Below, piece by piece: positions 1 through 13,800 of a DNA stretch of 64,000 nt. Made by a program: the position numbers and the translations under genes. The first letter of the stretch is position 1; each line of letters begins with the position of its first letter. The stretch spans positions 134,194,022 through 134,258,021 of the forward strand of contig JAOWCC010001634.1 of NCBI GenBank assembly GCA_030867875.1. The letters are read 5' to 3'. This DNA comes from Actinernus sp. WN-2022 (lineage: Eukaryota; Cnidaria; Anthozoa; Actiniaria; Actinernidae). The notes under the pieces were generated by a model that was not told the DNA's origin, ran no database searches, and saw only the letters and a list, made by a program, of their open reading frames with translations.

Positions 1-1095
1 CAAGAAACCAAACTCAGTCATTTGGAAGACAAATTAGTGCAGCAAGATAATATATACAAGACCGAAATCAAGATGCTGTCATCACGCACGAATATATTAT
101 TGACCTAGAAGTTGAAAATGGCGAGTTGAAAGCGGATATAATATAAAAGCTGAGATCCGACTTTCAAACTTAAAAAAAAAATCAAGAATACAAAAAAGGA
201 GACAATGAAAGACCAAGGTCTGCAGTGTTCCGAGACTACCCAACCTACTGAAGCTTGTCAGTTTGTTCAAGAGCCATATTTCTTACATGACAACCCGATC
301 GCTATTCATCAGAATACATTTTCTGCGCTAAATGACGAGAGTTTGCAATCACCTGACCGACAACCCACTACTAAAGAAAGGGACCATGAAGTACCGGTAG
401 TACGGTTAATTCTCGGGTTCAAAACAATGAATATATGCCTGCTCAAATGCAGTATGTTAAACGAATAAGTAGTGTTTAAATTAAAAGGTCAACATAGGAG
501 AAAAAGAAAACTATTAAATTACATATATACTAGGGGAACAGAGAATGAAAGTCACCGCGCTACCGGCCACTCCTAAAGACTGCTAAATTCAGCTAATAAT
601 TATTCCCTTTGGTTATTACTAAGAGGATTTCAAATGAAAGTGTATTTCATCTTCAATCTAATGTGGCCCGAGTGAAAGCCCAGATGGGCTCTTGTTATTT
701 ATGTACTACAAAGGGAATGGTAATTTATTATGCATATAAATTACATTTTGTTTAACTTTAGGGAACGATCTGAAACTTGACCAAAAGATTTTTGGGAATA
801 TCATAATATACAGTTCGATGCTAAGATCTAGGTATACTGCTCATCGGATCGGAATTCGAAGAACATAATGCTGTGATGAGCGTATCAGATAAGGAACCTT
901 AAGGACTTGTAATTGTATGTCTATGAATTACATGCAGCAGCCCTGAGTATTCAAGGCAAAGGTGACAGATCTATACTTTCTACGTCTACCATGCATGATT
1001 CCAGAGGATTTCTTCATCGCTTAGAGAAACTGCGAGAGAGAAGAGTCGTGAAGCGGGTAGCCCAACCCAAAATAACTAAAATAAACCTTGACTGA
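1..1095 (+). pseudogene. Decayed coding sequence of unknown identity, possibly transposon ORF1
   Basis: Broken plus-strand reading frames: a heptad-like stretch at the left edge (QETKLSHLEDKLVQQ and, after a stop, VENGELKADI), then an 87-codon frame at 205-468, and a 60-codon frame at 913-1095 rich in Arg and Lys. The coiled-coil-like start followed by a polar low-complexity segment resembles ORF1 of animal non-LTR elements, but I cannot name a family. The piece runs off the left edge. It could also be a chance assembly of open frames. Confidence 0.25.
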
Positions 1096-1825
1096 AAAAA
1101 CACAGATCGAACGGAAGGCTATAAATAACAAAGTAACACAATCAACATGTAGGTCACATCCGTCACAGCCATCAGAAACGTATACTAACTAAATTATAAT
1201 AGTCGGAGTTCTGCACTTTGCTAGCTTTCCTCTACTTTTAATTTATTTCGGCTTCGAGCTTCTTGCACCAAAGGAGAAGTAAAGTTGCCTAAGTTCTCTC
1301 TAGCCGTGTCTAGGGAGTGAAACTTAATTTACACATGATTACATATTGTATGTATATCCTATTCGGAGTATGTGTGGTTTGCAAGCCCTTCCTCGTCTGG
1401 GTTAAAAAACGTAAAAAATCACCAAACAAAAACTTGCAGACAGCTTCATTACCTATCATACTTCTATTTTTAAATATATGTTTTATACCAATAGGAAAAG
1501 ACTAATTAATCGGGGTAAATTAAATTTCATGTTTTCACACCAAACATTATGATAACTTTCACGTCGGGGAACCATATGTTTACCATTGAGAGCACAATTA
1601 AAATACACTTTCCATCCACGAGTTCGCCATCGTTTTGTTTTGCTTCCTGTTTTATTATTAAGTTTTTTTGTATGTAAATTCTGTAATTTTTTGTTAATGT
1701 TCTATTGTGTATGCCAACTCTGGAATACTCTGGAATACTCTGGAATAGAAACAAATAAGTAAAACAAAGTACAACTTTAAATACAAAAGTGTTATTCACT
1801 TGCACAACACATTATTTGTCCTTAC

Positions 1826-1891
1826 AGAATTCGTAGTTGCTTCAAGTTGCTGAATGTGGGAAGGAAAATGATTGCGTTGCCTCGCAGGTAA
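1826..1891 (-). CDS. LRR exon 16 (most 3' seen), 66 nt
   Basis: Encodes [19 protein letters not shown] then RIL, a 22-residue LRR with an LPxF core. LGR4-6 receptors also have a short LPxF-type LRR among their later repeats (known family feature), which is the best hint toward an LGR. Donor GTAAGG, acceptor TTTCATAG. Following exons should lie below position 1826 or outside the window; I found none in 1-1825. Confidence 0.82.
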
Positions 1892-4800
1892 CTATGAAAA
1901 TAAAGAATAGAAGAACATTAAATATATTACTCAATCACGGGAAACGAAAAAGTATATAACACTAAGGGAGAAGACTTTGACAGACTTGAAATCTTTACTG
2001 ATCAGCGTAAATATATCTTGAAACTAACTTTAAACACATATTATTACCCTTGTTTGAATTCTAGCCCCAACCTCGTTCCCAACCTCGTTCGCGCCTAATC
2101 CAAGATAGCGTCGAAAGAACCCAACTATGGGCATATTTTGAAGAATATCCGTCATCTTGGATTCATCATCGCTGAAGAACGGTTAGCGGTTGAAGTGTAA
2201 TCCCAATTAATTCCAACCGTACATTATTCTACTTGTACCCAGTTGCGAAGTGAGTATTAAAAAAGGCAAAAACGCTAAGTTCTGATGAATTTGTAGTTGT
2301 TTTCGATAAATTGTTAACGCGCAATGCGAAAGACAACATCACCAGTTTATTTTTCAAATCAAAAATGCATGCGCTATTCGAAATTCTCCAATCAGTGCGC
2401 GCGAAACGTCTAGCCAATCAGTGGCCGAATCCCACCAGCCTGTACCAGGGGTACTTTCGACGCCATCTCGGATTAGGCACGTAAAGACCACTGGGAACGA
2501 GGTTGTTCTAGCCCGCCATTCTAAATATAAGGAAGGGCATCGTTGTTATTTATGTCCGTGGGTAAATAAAGCTTATGTATGTATGCGAGAACGCGGGCAA
2601 TATTTTCATGCCAAAATTCAGGCAAATCCGTCTTACCCTCCCTAAAAGCTATTATGTCTCTTCAAAATAAACTGCTATTCCGTTAATATTATCGGAATAC
2701 CATCCGCTTATTCTGAAAACGGGGAATAGGTCTCAGTTAAAAGGACACGAGTACATTCCGATTTACTTGTAGTCTTAAAAGTGCGCTCCCTAAATAGAGA
2801 CAGTACACCTTCGAAAACAGCGGCTCCTCCGCAACGTAACAGCTTAGCGTGACGGCTCTCAAAGGAAGCGGCCATTAAATCCGAACGTTGCAGGGGCCGT
2901 TACTGTAGAGACTCTAAAGAGTTAATAAGGTATGTACATACAGCTGTTCAAGTACAGTCTGGAACTTGAATAAATCCGTCCCAATCTTGGTGATGTCGTT
3001 ATACTGTAAATAAAGGCGGCGTAGATTTGTGAAGCTGTTCAGTTCTCCAACAGTTATCGTTGGTACCTGATTGTACTGCAACTCTCTGTAAGGGAATAGT
3101 TTTAAATCAGTTATCTAAAATACTGTAGGCTATGTAAATAAGGCCATGATTTCAAAGGAGCTAATGGAGATTTTCTTAAACTTTTCTCATTTCTAGTTTT
3201 TTGCATAAATAGAAAACAGATTTGTTGGTCACTTCAAAAACTCATTAATAATTTACGATAGAATTTCCCAATAGCAATATTGTACGTTTACCCACAATCC
3301 TTTCCGCGAGAAAAACTTTAATTTTGTTATACAATCAATTAAGGTAGAGAAGTTTTAAATATTTAAAGTGCCACTACGACGAAATTTGACCATTTCTTTT
3401 GCCACTTTTTTGTATTCCATAAGAACAAACAGTGGCAGAAATATCCAAATCAGTGATTTTTTTTTGAATGGGGCCAATTAGACCACACATTTTAAAGAGA
3501 GTTTACCGTCAAAATCACGTCCGCCATTACTCGAATCCGTTCCCGTGGGCGAGGAATGCCTAGTCATTTTTTAGCGTATGTGACGTCATACACTTAACGC
3601 ATCGTTCTCAAGTTGCTTCGACCCATACATTTCTTCTTATGTTGTCGACAAACTCACACTGCGAATTTTGCTGTGGTTTAGTAAATAACGACCTAAAATC
3701 TGCATCAGATTCTTCAGAACATAGTAATGTGTCTTTCTGTTTAAATTTATTGCCGGATGTTGATGATTTAGGGGGAAATAGAGCCGCTGGCGACCGAGTT
3801 GAAAGCTGGACGATGAATAGTCGCTAAAATCGCTTGGGAAGTGGCCTGCCAGTAAGTAGTGCTAGCTTAAGCAGAGGTTTCTTATCTTTTGGGGGTAATT
3901 TTTCCCCAGGGTATTTTCCCTGGTTCGGCTTTCAGGTTGTGCTGTTACTGGATCCGGGCTACAGGGAGAATTCAGCGGAGAAATCACTAAGGTAATGATC
4001 AGCAGTTTATAAGTCCTAAGTTTGTTCATTGTTTACAGTGAAACCCGGATAATTGCTAGTTCGTAAATGAGAGAGATCGAGAATTATCTGTGTCCCGGCA
4101 ATAGATTTTCCAGCGAATCTACATTCTAAAATACAATGTAATTGCTATAAAATTAAATCGCTCTCTTGTCTAACATGAAATCGTGAATGATAAGAATTTA
4201 CTAGAGACTAAAACAATGTATTGAAACTGACTGATCTGCAGCTTTTACAGTGGCTATCACAGAACCAAACTTTCTGTTTGACACACAAACAACTGAAACA
4301 AGGTACTTCATGAAATAATATTGGTGGTTTCTTCTGTGGTTTATTGTCTTGAAAATAAAATTAGCAGTAAATTAAAAGGCATACTACATCGATATGTTTA
4401 TCTGTTTATAGGAAACAGCAATATGAGTTATTTATGATAAACTACATGTATGTTCTCAGCAAACGTAGCCGCTTATTTTTCGGTCAATCTATACCAGTAC
4501 GGTCTTACCGGCTATTCCATGTGATACAAACAATTATGGAGAAGCTTCTGTCCTCAAAACGTACACAAACCATCCTTGCATGAGGCTTGAAGAGAATTAC
4601 AAACCGTATTCTTGGTACTCGACTAAATTAAAGGCTTGAATTATTCATGTGGCGAAATGCCAGCTTTGTGGTTCGTTAAATTGCTACAGTCCTGTACAAT
4701 GCACAAACTCTATTCAAAACTTTTGTTTGCTTTTCAAAGCGGGAAAATGGTACACTTTCTTACTACATATGTTAGTTCGCGTGAAGGTTTGTATGGGAAA

Positions 4801-7800
4801 AGTAGCCACACGTGTTGTTGTGGGAAGATTTCCCAGTCACTGGTTGAAAGAATCAGTCTCGCCGGCCGGCTAATTTCAGAGCGTTTTCTTGACTTTCTAT
4901 TTTCGTTCTAAACATAGTTTGAAAAAAGCTCCAACTCGACGCGAATTTGTGCGATTTACTTCAAATTTTCACAGATTGTTCGCAATTTATATCAGCTAAA
5001 AAACCTGTGTTGGCGTTTTTTTTTATTTTTAAAAGAGAGGCGCTGAGAGCGATTCCCGCATCTATATTTGGATTCGCGTTAGCAGTTTCACGAAGACCAA
5101 AATATCTTCAGAACGGCTTCGAATTTCCACAATCGCCGACACAATTTCGTAAACAAGGTCTGTGGGAGTCCAGAAAAGCAAACAGATCTTAAATTCATTA
5201 AATTGCCGTGGAGTTGGAGCTCTTGGAAACCAACTCGCTTGTTCGGAAAAGAAGTTTATTTAAAAATCGCACTTTTATCAAAATTACAAACCTTAGGTAT
5301 ATCGTTGTAGCCAATTTTATAGGCTTAAATGAGGTATAATTTATCTAAATACGACGAATATTCGAGACGCTACTTAATTTTATCCGGAACAGTACCCTGA
5401 AGGTATACGATAACCTTAAGTGTATGACGTCACGTACGCTAAAAAATGACCAGGCATTCCTCGCCCACAGGAGCGGGTTCGCGTAATGGCGGATGTAAAA
5501 TTCAAGATTCGGAGTTCAAAAAATAAGACTTCCCGTCGTCGTATCGAAAAACGGTTTGAACTGGTAATAATATAGCCACTCTACTTTACGAATATGAGAA
5601 AAAATTGATATGTCAAAATTTGATCGTAGGGGCACTTTAAAACAAGCCAGTACAAGTGTTGTTGCCAATACAATCTCATTGAAGAGAACAAAGGATTTCT
5701 ACGTGTTATTTTGACTATTCGCTAGGGATTGTTGTTAAATGACAGGCGCCATCTTTTTTTGTATGGTAGATTGGTCACATGAGCAACCTTTATACCCTGT
5801 AAAACACTAGGGTTTTCATACGATTTTCACTAGTGATAGCTAGGGAGTCTATATAAAGATATACGGATGCACACGGGTCCAAATCTACTGAAAAGGCTAT
5901 AAATGACTCCCAGAGGTGGTAGAAAGAAAAAGAGAAAAAGCCAGATTACTGGAAGTTCTCTTTCTGTCATTTTATAAGAGACATTTCGGTTTGTTATTAT
6001 GCTATTCTTTCTCTGGGCCTGGCGAAAGGAAAAGCCTTGCATGGTGTCCTTACTTACAAGGTATGTGGATTCAGGTGAGCAAGTGCTTTGAAGGGAGAAA
6101 GGACGAGTCGGTTGTTCCTCAGGTTTCTGTAAAGATATGTAAATGTTTCATACCGATTAAAGTTAAAAAATGTACATACAATCCTACTCCTAATCAAATT
6201 CGTACGAGTCGCACTATGCATGAATAATTTTACAAATGGTACTTGAATGTGCCGTCACGAACATTTAGGTCACGATAGCTTTCTAGTGCTTATTATGTAC
6301 AGAGAGACTTTATGAACATCCCATGACCTGCATCGTTTGCATTCATATCGATCGTTTGGTTCCCTTTCTGTCAGAACTTTACTGATAAGAACATATTTAG
6401 CATTTTTCTCTTTTATTCATGCATATTTTTTGCCTTAATTACTCGTTAACGAAACATTGTATCATCCTAGCTGTTTTAAACTCGGAGCCGCGTTTTGATT
6501 TAAAACAGATAAAAATAGTTATAATTGTTATGATCTTGTTAAAAATATGAAACACAGAAGAATTTTAGCTAAATTCCGAATAGGAAACCATAATTTACGT
6601 GTAGAAGTTGGTAGACACGCACAGCCTAAAATTACAAGAGAACTAAGAAGCTGTGAGTGCTGTTTATCCAACAGATGTGGAAGATCAAAATCATTTCTTT
6701 TTCATCTGTGTCTCAATTTATGCTGACTTGAGAAAAACATTATTTAATGATATTAGTAAATATTGTAACAACTTCTCTGAACTGCAAGATATTGCCAAGA
6801 TCCTCTTTTTCTTCAACAATGTTGACCCTTTTATATGTAAAAGGTTAAGTCATACCATCTACGAAGCTTCTGAACGGCGAGATACATTACTATCACGAGT
6901 TATAAAATAAATTGTTATAACAATAATTGTAATTATTGTAGGCAATACCATTTATGTATATGGGACTGCTAATAAAATGTATTGTATTGTATTGATATAC
7001 TGATTTCGTATTCTAAGTCAGGTGACAGACCACGTGACACGTTTTGCTACATACAAACCACTTAACGTAGTCAAGAATGGCGATACCTATTATCGTGAGA
7101 AACTTGGCGTACTTACCATATGCTGATATAAGGAAAACAGTTTTTACCCGAAATTTGACCCCTGAACCAGGCCTTAACATGCTTTAAAAGAAATGATGAA
7201 CTCTTGAAACAAGAAATGTGTCGGTGAAGTCTTAACACCGTGACCTTCACGATATGAATAATTCGATTCTCATTACTGATTAGTGTTATGTTCTTTCTGA
7301 GCGCGACATAATTTGCGGCAGATCATTTGATACGTTTAAATCACTAAAGTTGTTTGAAGGATCGAAATTGCACACATCTCACAGCTAGATATTCAGCGAT
7401 TGTGGTCGTTTCGGTTACTTATTCTGGAGGTTATTTTATTTCTTGCGAAGACAAAATATACAGCTTTGCTTTGCTGATTGAGTCATATGTAGATTTTAAT
7501 GCCGGGATTTCATGTTAAACTTTCCGTTATATAAATGCAATGCATTCGACTCTTGCTAAAAATCAAATTGACCTTGTATCAACGAGTTCTCCATTGCGAG
7601 GCTACGTCTTCACTCTACTGCCGCTAAATACGGTTTTTAGGCGTTTCTAGGCATGACATATTTTAAGATGGAACAGGAATGATGTCCTTAACAGAAAATA
7701 GTACAGCTTGCATTACATTGTGTTGTCCTGTCCTAAGGATGTTCAAGTTACTAATTAAGGGAACGATAATTATTTATGGCTCGGAGAGGGGTTGGTGGAA

Positions 7801-10800
7801 AAATAGGGGGGGGGGCAAACTATTTTTAGATTTGTTAGCTTTATCTATGGGGTAAGGTGGTATTAATTATTCTACAGTTTAGATCTTTGAGACTACTACC
7901 CCCCCCCCCCCCCCCCCCCCCCCCAAATAAAACACATAAATCATTACTAGTTATTTCATGGTTTTCTATGGAATACCGGGGAAAATTTCACTCGAAATTC
8001 ATATTATTTTGGTATACAGCTCGTCCATAAAGAAAGGACGCGAAATATCCTGCATTTTGATTAGCTTGATCTAACCATGAAATACCGCTCAGTATTTCAT
8101 AGAAAAATCATGCAATACCGCTGAGAGGTTCTTCTCTCGAGATTTTCTTCAAACAGAGCAGTAAGGTAAACGAAAATAAACACTTTTTTTCGTGTTGGAC
8201 GACATATAATAAACAATTTATTACATGGAAAGTTGTGTAATACGGCTGGGTATTTTTACGAGTCAGTTTTATTTTTTCGAGCCTGAACCTTTCCGTGTAA
8301 TAACTTCTCTGTATTGCATAGTAAATTAAAGCTGAGCTCTGATTGGCTAAAATATAATATTTATAGGATTATGAATGTTATCTTATCCTCCTAAGTCGCT
8401 TTACTTCTACTTGCATTACTTAGTATTAATATTTTGCACTCAGTGTAATCGATGTCTACTTTATTTATATTGTCTTTCTGTTTTCTCTGCGGTTGCGTCT
8501 TGGACACCGTATTTTGTTTATATTTTGTCCCATGAAACCTGTGCAGCTAAAGGTGAGCAATTATTTTTATTTTGGTATTATAAATATGACAGGGGTTATA
8601 TATTAGTTTAGCGAGCTACAGAGCAGCAATCGGTCTATTTCATTCTCATTTTGTTGTAGTTACTAGATTTAGTTTGTGTCTTTCATATGTATATCAACAA
8701 TATTTAGTTTACTTCTTTATTTATCTTTGCTAATCATACTAACAGGAGATATTCACTTAAATCCAGGTCTCAGACAATTCAACATTTCCCTGGCCCATTT
8801 CAATGCGCGTAGTCTTAACATGGTTGGTAAACTAAACTATAAACTGAATGAAATCTCAGCAATAGTACGCATTCAGTTCATAACTTCGATATTCTAGCGG
8901 TCTCGCTAACATGGCTGATGAGTGAATTAGTCTTTCTGGCTTCAATCCTCCCTTGAGAAATGATCGTGTTATGCGTCGTGATGGAGGTGTTGCCTTGTAC
9001 ATAGCTGTTTACTTATCCTTTACTAGACGACCTGAGTTGAATCTAATAATTTAGAGTTGGCTTAGGGTCGAAATGTTTGCAAATATAAATTTACTTTTTT
9101 GTGCGGTGTCTGTTATAGGCCCCAAATCCCTCTCACTGTCAGGTAGAGTTTTTTCTATCGTATAACGTTTAAGAATTATTCAGCAATTTTTCTGCTCGGT
9201 GACTTGAATGCTCATTTTAATTTCGCTGAAACACATTCACAAAATACAGACGTCGGAATTAATTTTTTTTTTGGGGAATGTTATAACATCTTTCAAATCA
9301 TCGAGGACCGACACGTATTACACCATCGAGTATATCAATTCTCGACTTAATCATAACCGATTCTCCAGGTTTCTTAGTCAATTGGTAGATCGTTTTCAGG
9401 GAAACCTGGTTGTAAGTCTTGTTAGTCAAGCTAATACTGAATATTCTAAAAAGCTTAATACTTTGCTATCTGACCCTGTTAAATCACCGAAAAAGTGGTG
9501 GGGCGTTGTCAAATCTATGTATGGTAATAAGTTTTATTCATCTATTCCTGCCCTTCTGGAAAAAAAGTGAGTTAATTTATAACCAGAAGATAAAAGCTAC
9601 TTTGTTTAATGGTTTTATCGTTAGGCAAACTCTCTTTCCAACGTCTAGTTCTAAGGAATTACCTAACTTAGGGCGTCATTATCCTAATTATTCGATATCA
9701 GATATTACAGTTTCTGACACTGAAGTTATTGATATTCTAGGTTGCAAAGGCGTGTGGACGTGATGGAAATGGTAATAAAATTCTTAAAACGTGCGGCTTT
9801 GGAATTTGTAAGTCACTTAATTAAGCATTTAATCAATCAGTCGTTCTGTTTTGGTCAATATCCACACGACTGGAAATTAGCTAATGTAATGCCTTTATTC
9901 AAGAAAGATAATTGTCAATCTAAATTTAATTACCGTCCGGTTTCACTTCTACCTTGTATTTCAAAGATATGCGAACAACTGGCATTTATTCGACTTCATA
10001 ACTATCTCGTGGAAATTGGTTTTCCTATTATTTGCAATATGGTTTTAGACCAGGTGACTCAACGGTTATGAGAAAGTATGGCACAAGGGCTTGCTTGCGA
10101 AATTAAGTCAGTTAGGAGTAACAGGAAGCTTATATTATATATTTCTCCGATCGTTCTCAAAGGGTGGTTATAGATGGCGCATATTACTATTGGAGATCAG
10201 TTCAAGCTGGTGTTCCTTATGGTTGTGTACTCGGTCCTTTACTCTTTCTTATTTACGGTAATGATATTACCGATGATGTTACTTCTAGCGGCTGCTTTTA
10301 ATAATAATAATATTAAATATTTATATAGCGCCGATTCCTATAGTCCATAGGCGCTTTACATGAATTTCAATTATAAAAAATATCAAAAAAATATCTAAAA
10401 ATTATCTAGTGCTTTACATGAATTTAAATTATACTAAAAGTGACTATTTACAGGTAATTACATTAAAAACCTAGATTATAATAAATAGTAATGATTTATG
10501 TTAATATGGAAACTGCTCTCCTATATAAATATGTCTTAAGTTGTTTTTTAAAAGAAGGTAGGGATTTATCAGAGTAATCTCTGAGGTTATCTGGAAGCGC
10601 ATTCCATAGTGTGGGTGCCGCTACTGAGAAGGCTCGGTAACCGTAACCTTTAAAATTGAATTGAACCCTTTCGAGGTAGTTCTTGGAGTTTGACCTTAGA
10701 TTACGATTTGGTACATACTGATGGATCACGTCTATAAGATAGGCAGGGGCATTGTTTTTAAGGCATTTAAAAGTTAATAATATGACCTCATATTGAATTC

Positions 10801-13800
10801 TATACTCGATTGGTAGCCAGTGTAATTGTTGTAATACTGGCGTAATGTGTTCATGTCTTTTAGTGAGACAAACTAACCTTGCAGCTGAGTTTTGAACACT
10901 TTGAAGTTTCTGTATTAGTTGATTGGGTAAACCATAAAAACGCGAGTTACAGAAGTCTAATCTGGACGTAACAAATGAGAGTACTAGAGTCTCAGCTGAT
11001 TGTAGCGACAGATATTTGCGTATGCGACCTATGTTCCTGAGATGGAAGAGGGCTGATTTGCAAGCAGCATTAATTTGGTCCTTCATTGACATTGACGTGT
11101 CGAATATCGTGCCAATGTTCCTGACGGTAGTTGAGGGGTTGATGACAGCGTCACAAACTGAAACGGAGGCAATGGGTGGTGGGGGGCGGTTCTTCGCATT
11201 CAGGATCAAAAGCTCTGTCTTACTCCTGTTCATTTTCAGCAGGTTTTGGGACATCCATCTATCGATATCGCGTGCACAGGCCTCAATTCGCGTCTTTGGC
11301 AGCTCAGCTGACGACGACTTGAAGGATAGGTATATTTGGGTGTCGTCCGCATAGAGATGAAAATCCAAACCGTGTTCCCGTATAACGTCAGCGAGTGGGG
11401 CGGTGTACACGAGAAACAACATCGGGCCCAAAATGGATCCTGAGGAAGTCCAAAAGGCAGGTCACGATGGATGGATGTGCCTCCGTTGACGCGAACAAAT
11501 TGCTTCCTTTCAGATAGATATGAAGAAAACCAGTCGAGCGCATTGCCTTTTATACCAAATCTACGAGACAGTCGAGCTAGCAGAATATTGTGGTCCACAG
11601 TGTCAAAGGCTGCAGATAGGTCTAACAATAGCAGCACTACAGACTGTTGGTCATCTAGAGCACGGAGAACGTCATTTTGGACTTTGATCAAGGCAGTTTC
11701 AGTGCTATGATTTTCTTTATAGGCAGATTGAAACAGTTCGTCCATATTGTTCTCTTTTATGTGGTTATTTACTTGGATGGCAACAGTCTTTTCGATGGCT
11801 TTCGACACACATTTCAGATTAGAAATAGGACGGAAATGTGATAATTCTTCGTGATTAAGTGAAGGTTTCTTCAATCGAGGATTCAGAAGAGCGATCTTCA
11901 AGCTGAATGGCATAACAGCATTTGATAGCGACAGGTTGACAATTCTAGTTACAGTGGGCACAAGTATAGGCAGACAGTGTTTAAGAACGGAGGCAGGAAT
12001 TGGATCAGTGTCACATGATTTAGATGCAATCTTCCTCATCATACTAGTTAGCTCTTCTTGAGAGACTGGGTCAACGTTGTTAAGCTCAGTACTTGACATG
12101 CACGTAGTTTCTGAATTAGAATCAGATGTTAAACTTGAAGGCGCAAGTTCATTTCTGATTTTTGCGATTTTGTTGGTAAAAAAATCAGCAAAGTCGTTAG
12201 CAAGCATGTCAGGAGACTGACTCGAAGGGTACAGTTTTTCTGTTGTTCTATAAAGCAGCTTGTTGACTGTACTAAATAGGACTTTCTGGTTGTTTTTGTG
12301 TTCGTCAATCACCGCGGAGTAGAAGGACATCTTGGAGTTAAAGATCGCTTCATTAGCTTGTTGACAGTGCTTTACATATAGCTCCCTATCGGCTCGTAAT
12401 TTGGAGGCACGCCATTTACGCTCCAGACGTCTCTTGGTGATTTTGAGTTGATGTATTTCCTCCGTATACCATGGAGAGACAGGGCGCATGGTGATAGTCT
12501 TCTTCTTCAAAGGGGCGTGTTAGTCGAGTATGAACATCAGAGTGGTCTCATATTTATTCGTAATGTCATTAACGGATGTGAAGTTTGAGCAGTCTCGAAC
12601 GAGGGAGGAGTTTTCAATATCCCTGCTTAGATTATCGTAATTTATATTTTTTAAGTTTCTGTATTGAATTTGCTTCCGTGGCAGAGTAGGCTTCTCTATG
12701 TGAATTTTAGTGTGCACAGCAAAATGGTCTGAGGTGCCAGGATCGCGCACAGAGACGGAGTCGATAATGCTACTGTCATGCCTGGTGATGATCAAGTCCA
12801 ATGTGTGGCCGCTTACGTGAGTGGCTTGCTTAACGTGTTGCTTCAAGTTGAACATATTGAGGAGGTCCTGGAACCTTTTACTGTTGTGGTTGTTATCTAC
12901 TTCAATGTGAAAATTAAAATCGCCAGATATCAATAAATGACCAAGTTCATTATTAGTTCCTTCAAGAAAGCTGCGGAATTCTGTGAAGAATAATTCATAA
13001 GTAGAACCGTTTGATTTGTATGGTGGAGGTCAGTATATCACAATTATCCGCATGGGGTTTGGACCCACCATCGCCATTTCGATAAGTTCGAACGATTTTA
13101 GTTTGCTGACGATACCTTATTATTAGAAGAAGTATTTTCGCCAGAAAACTCAGCACGGAAATTAAATTGTGATTTGCAAGCTATTTCTGCATGGTCGGAT
13201 CGATGGATAGCCACGTTGAATGCGCCAAAAACAAAGTCTATGATTTTATTCAAGCAATTTAAAACCACCTACCTAATTTAAACTTGTATGCTGCCCTATA
13301 TATTGACGAAGTTTTTCATTTCATTTCTTTATTTGCCACAGATATAAATACCATGATTACATGAATACACGGTTGCAAGTGGCGAGGAAGCCCAAATAGA
13401 AACCATTAGGCTTATGTGATTTTGGGCTACCTCTTTGACAACTGATTGTATTAAAACATTGCAGGAGCGGCGCGAAAGAACATGTACGGTACAAAAACAA
13501 GCATAGGACTAGTATAGACTAATTAAACAAATAAATAAATAAAGTTGAGAGAAAAAGTGACGGATTCAACGGACGGGAGAAAAGATACATTTTCAGTTTC
13601 GACTGAAACAAGGAAATGGTCGTGGCATTACGAATGTCGGAGCTCAGCGTGTTAAAGAATTTTGGACCCTGGTAATTAACAGAAAACTGTCTAATTTTTG
13701 TTCTACAATAAGGAGTATTACTAATAGACTAGAGCTTCTTTTATAGTGAATGTGCACTTGATTGGTTCGTAAAATTGAATTGTCAAAGCTTCGAGGAAGT

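Larger units (their letters stand above)
10290..13091 (-). mobile_element. Minus-strand LINE A, inserted in the outer LINE
   Basis: 5'-truncated LINE. Its 3' end is at the left, where the minus strand finishes with a short UTR and a (TTA)n tail beside 10290; its 5' end is inside the endonuclease at about 13090. The last bases before (TTTTA at ~10290) and after (TTTTA at ~13090) match, consistent with a short target-site duplication. A long 3' UTR-like stretch with GCGCTTTACATGAATT repeated twice lies at 10340-10430. Confidence 0.8.

Noticed and set aside
1527..1805. Further 3' LRR exon or membrane exon of the LRR gene
   Set aside because: The minus frame (hydrophobic start, no LRR pattern) has no matching phase 2 splice borders; the 66-nt exon at 1826 is the last one I can support.
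3639..3827. Independent gene with a CxxC start
   Set aside because: Lies inside the palindromic element and has no second zinc-binding pair or homologue that I can name.
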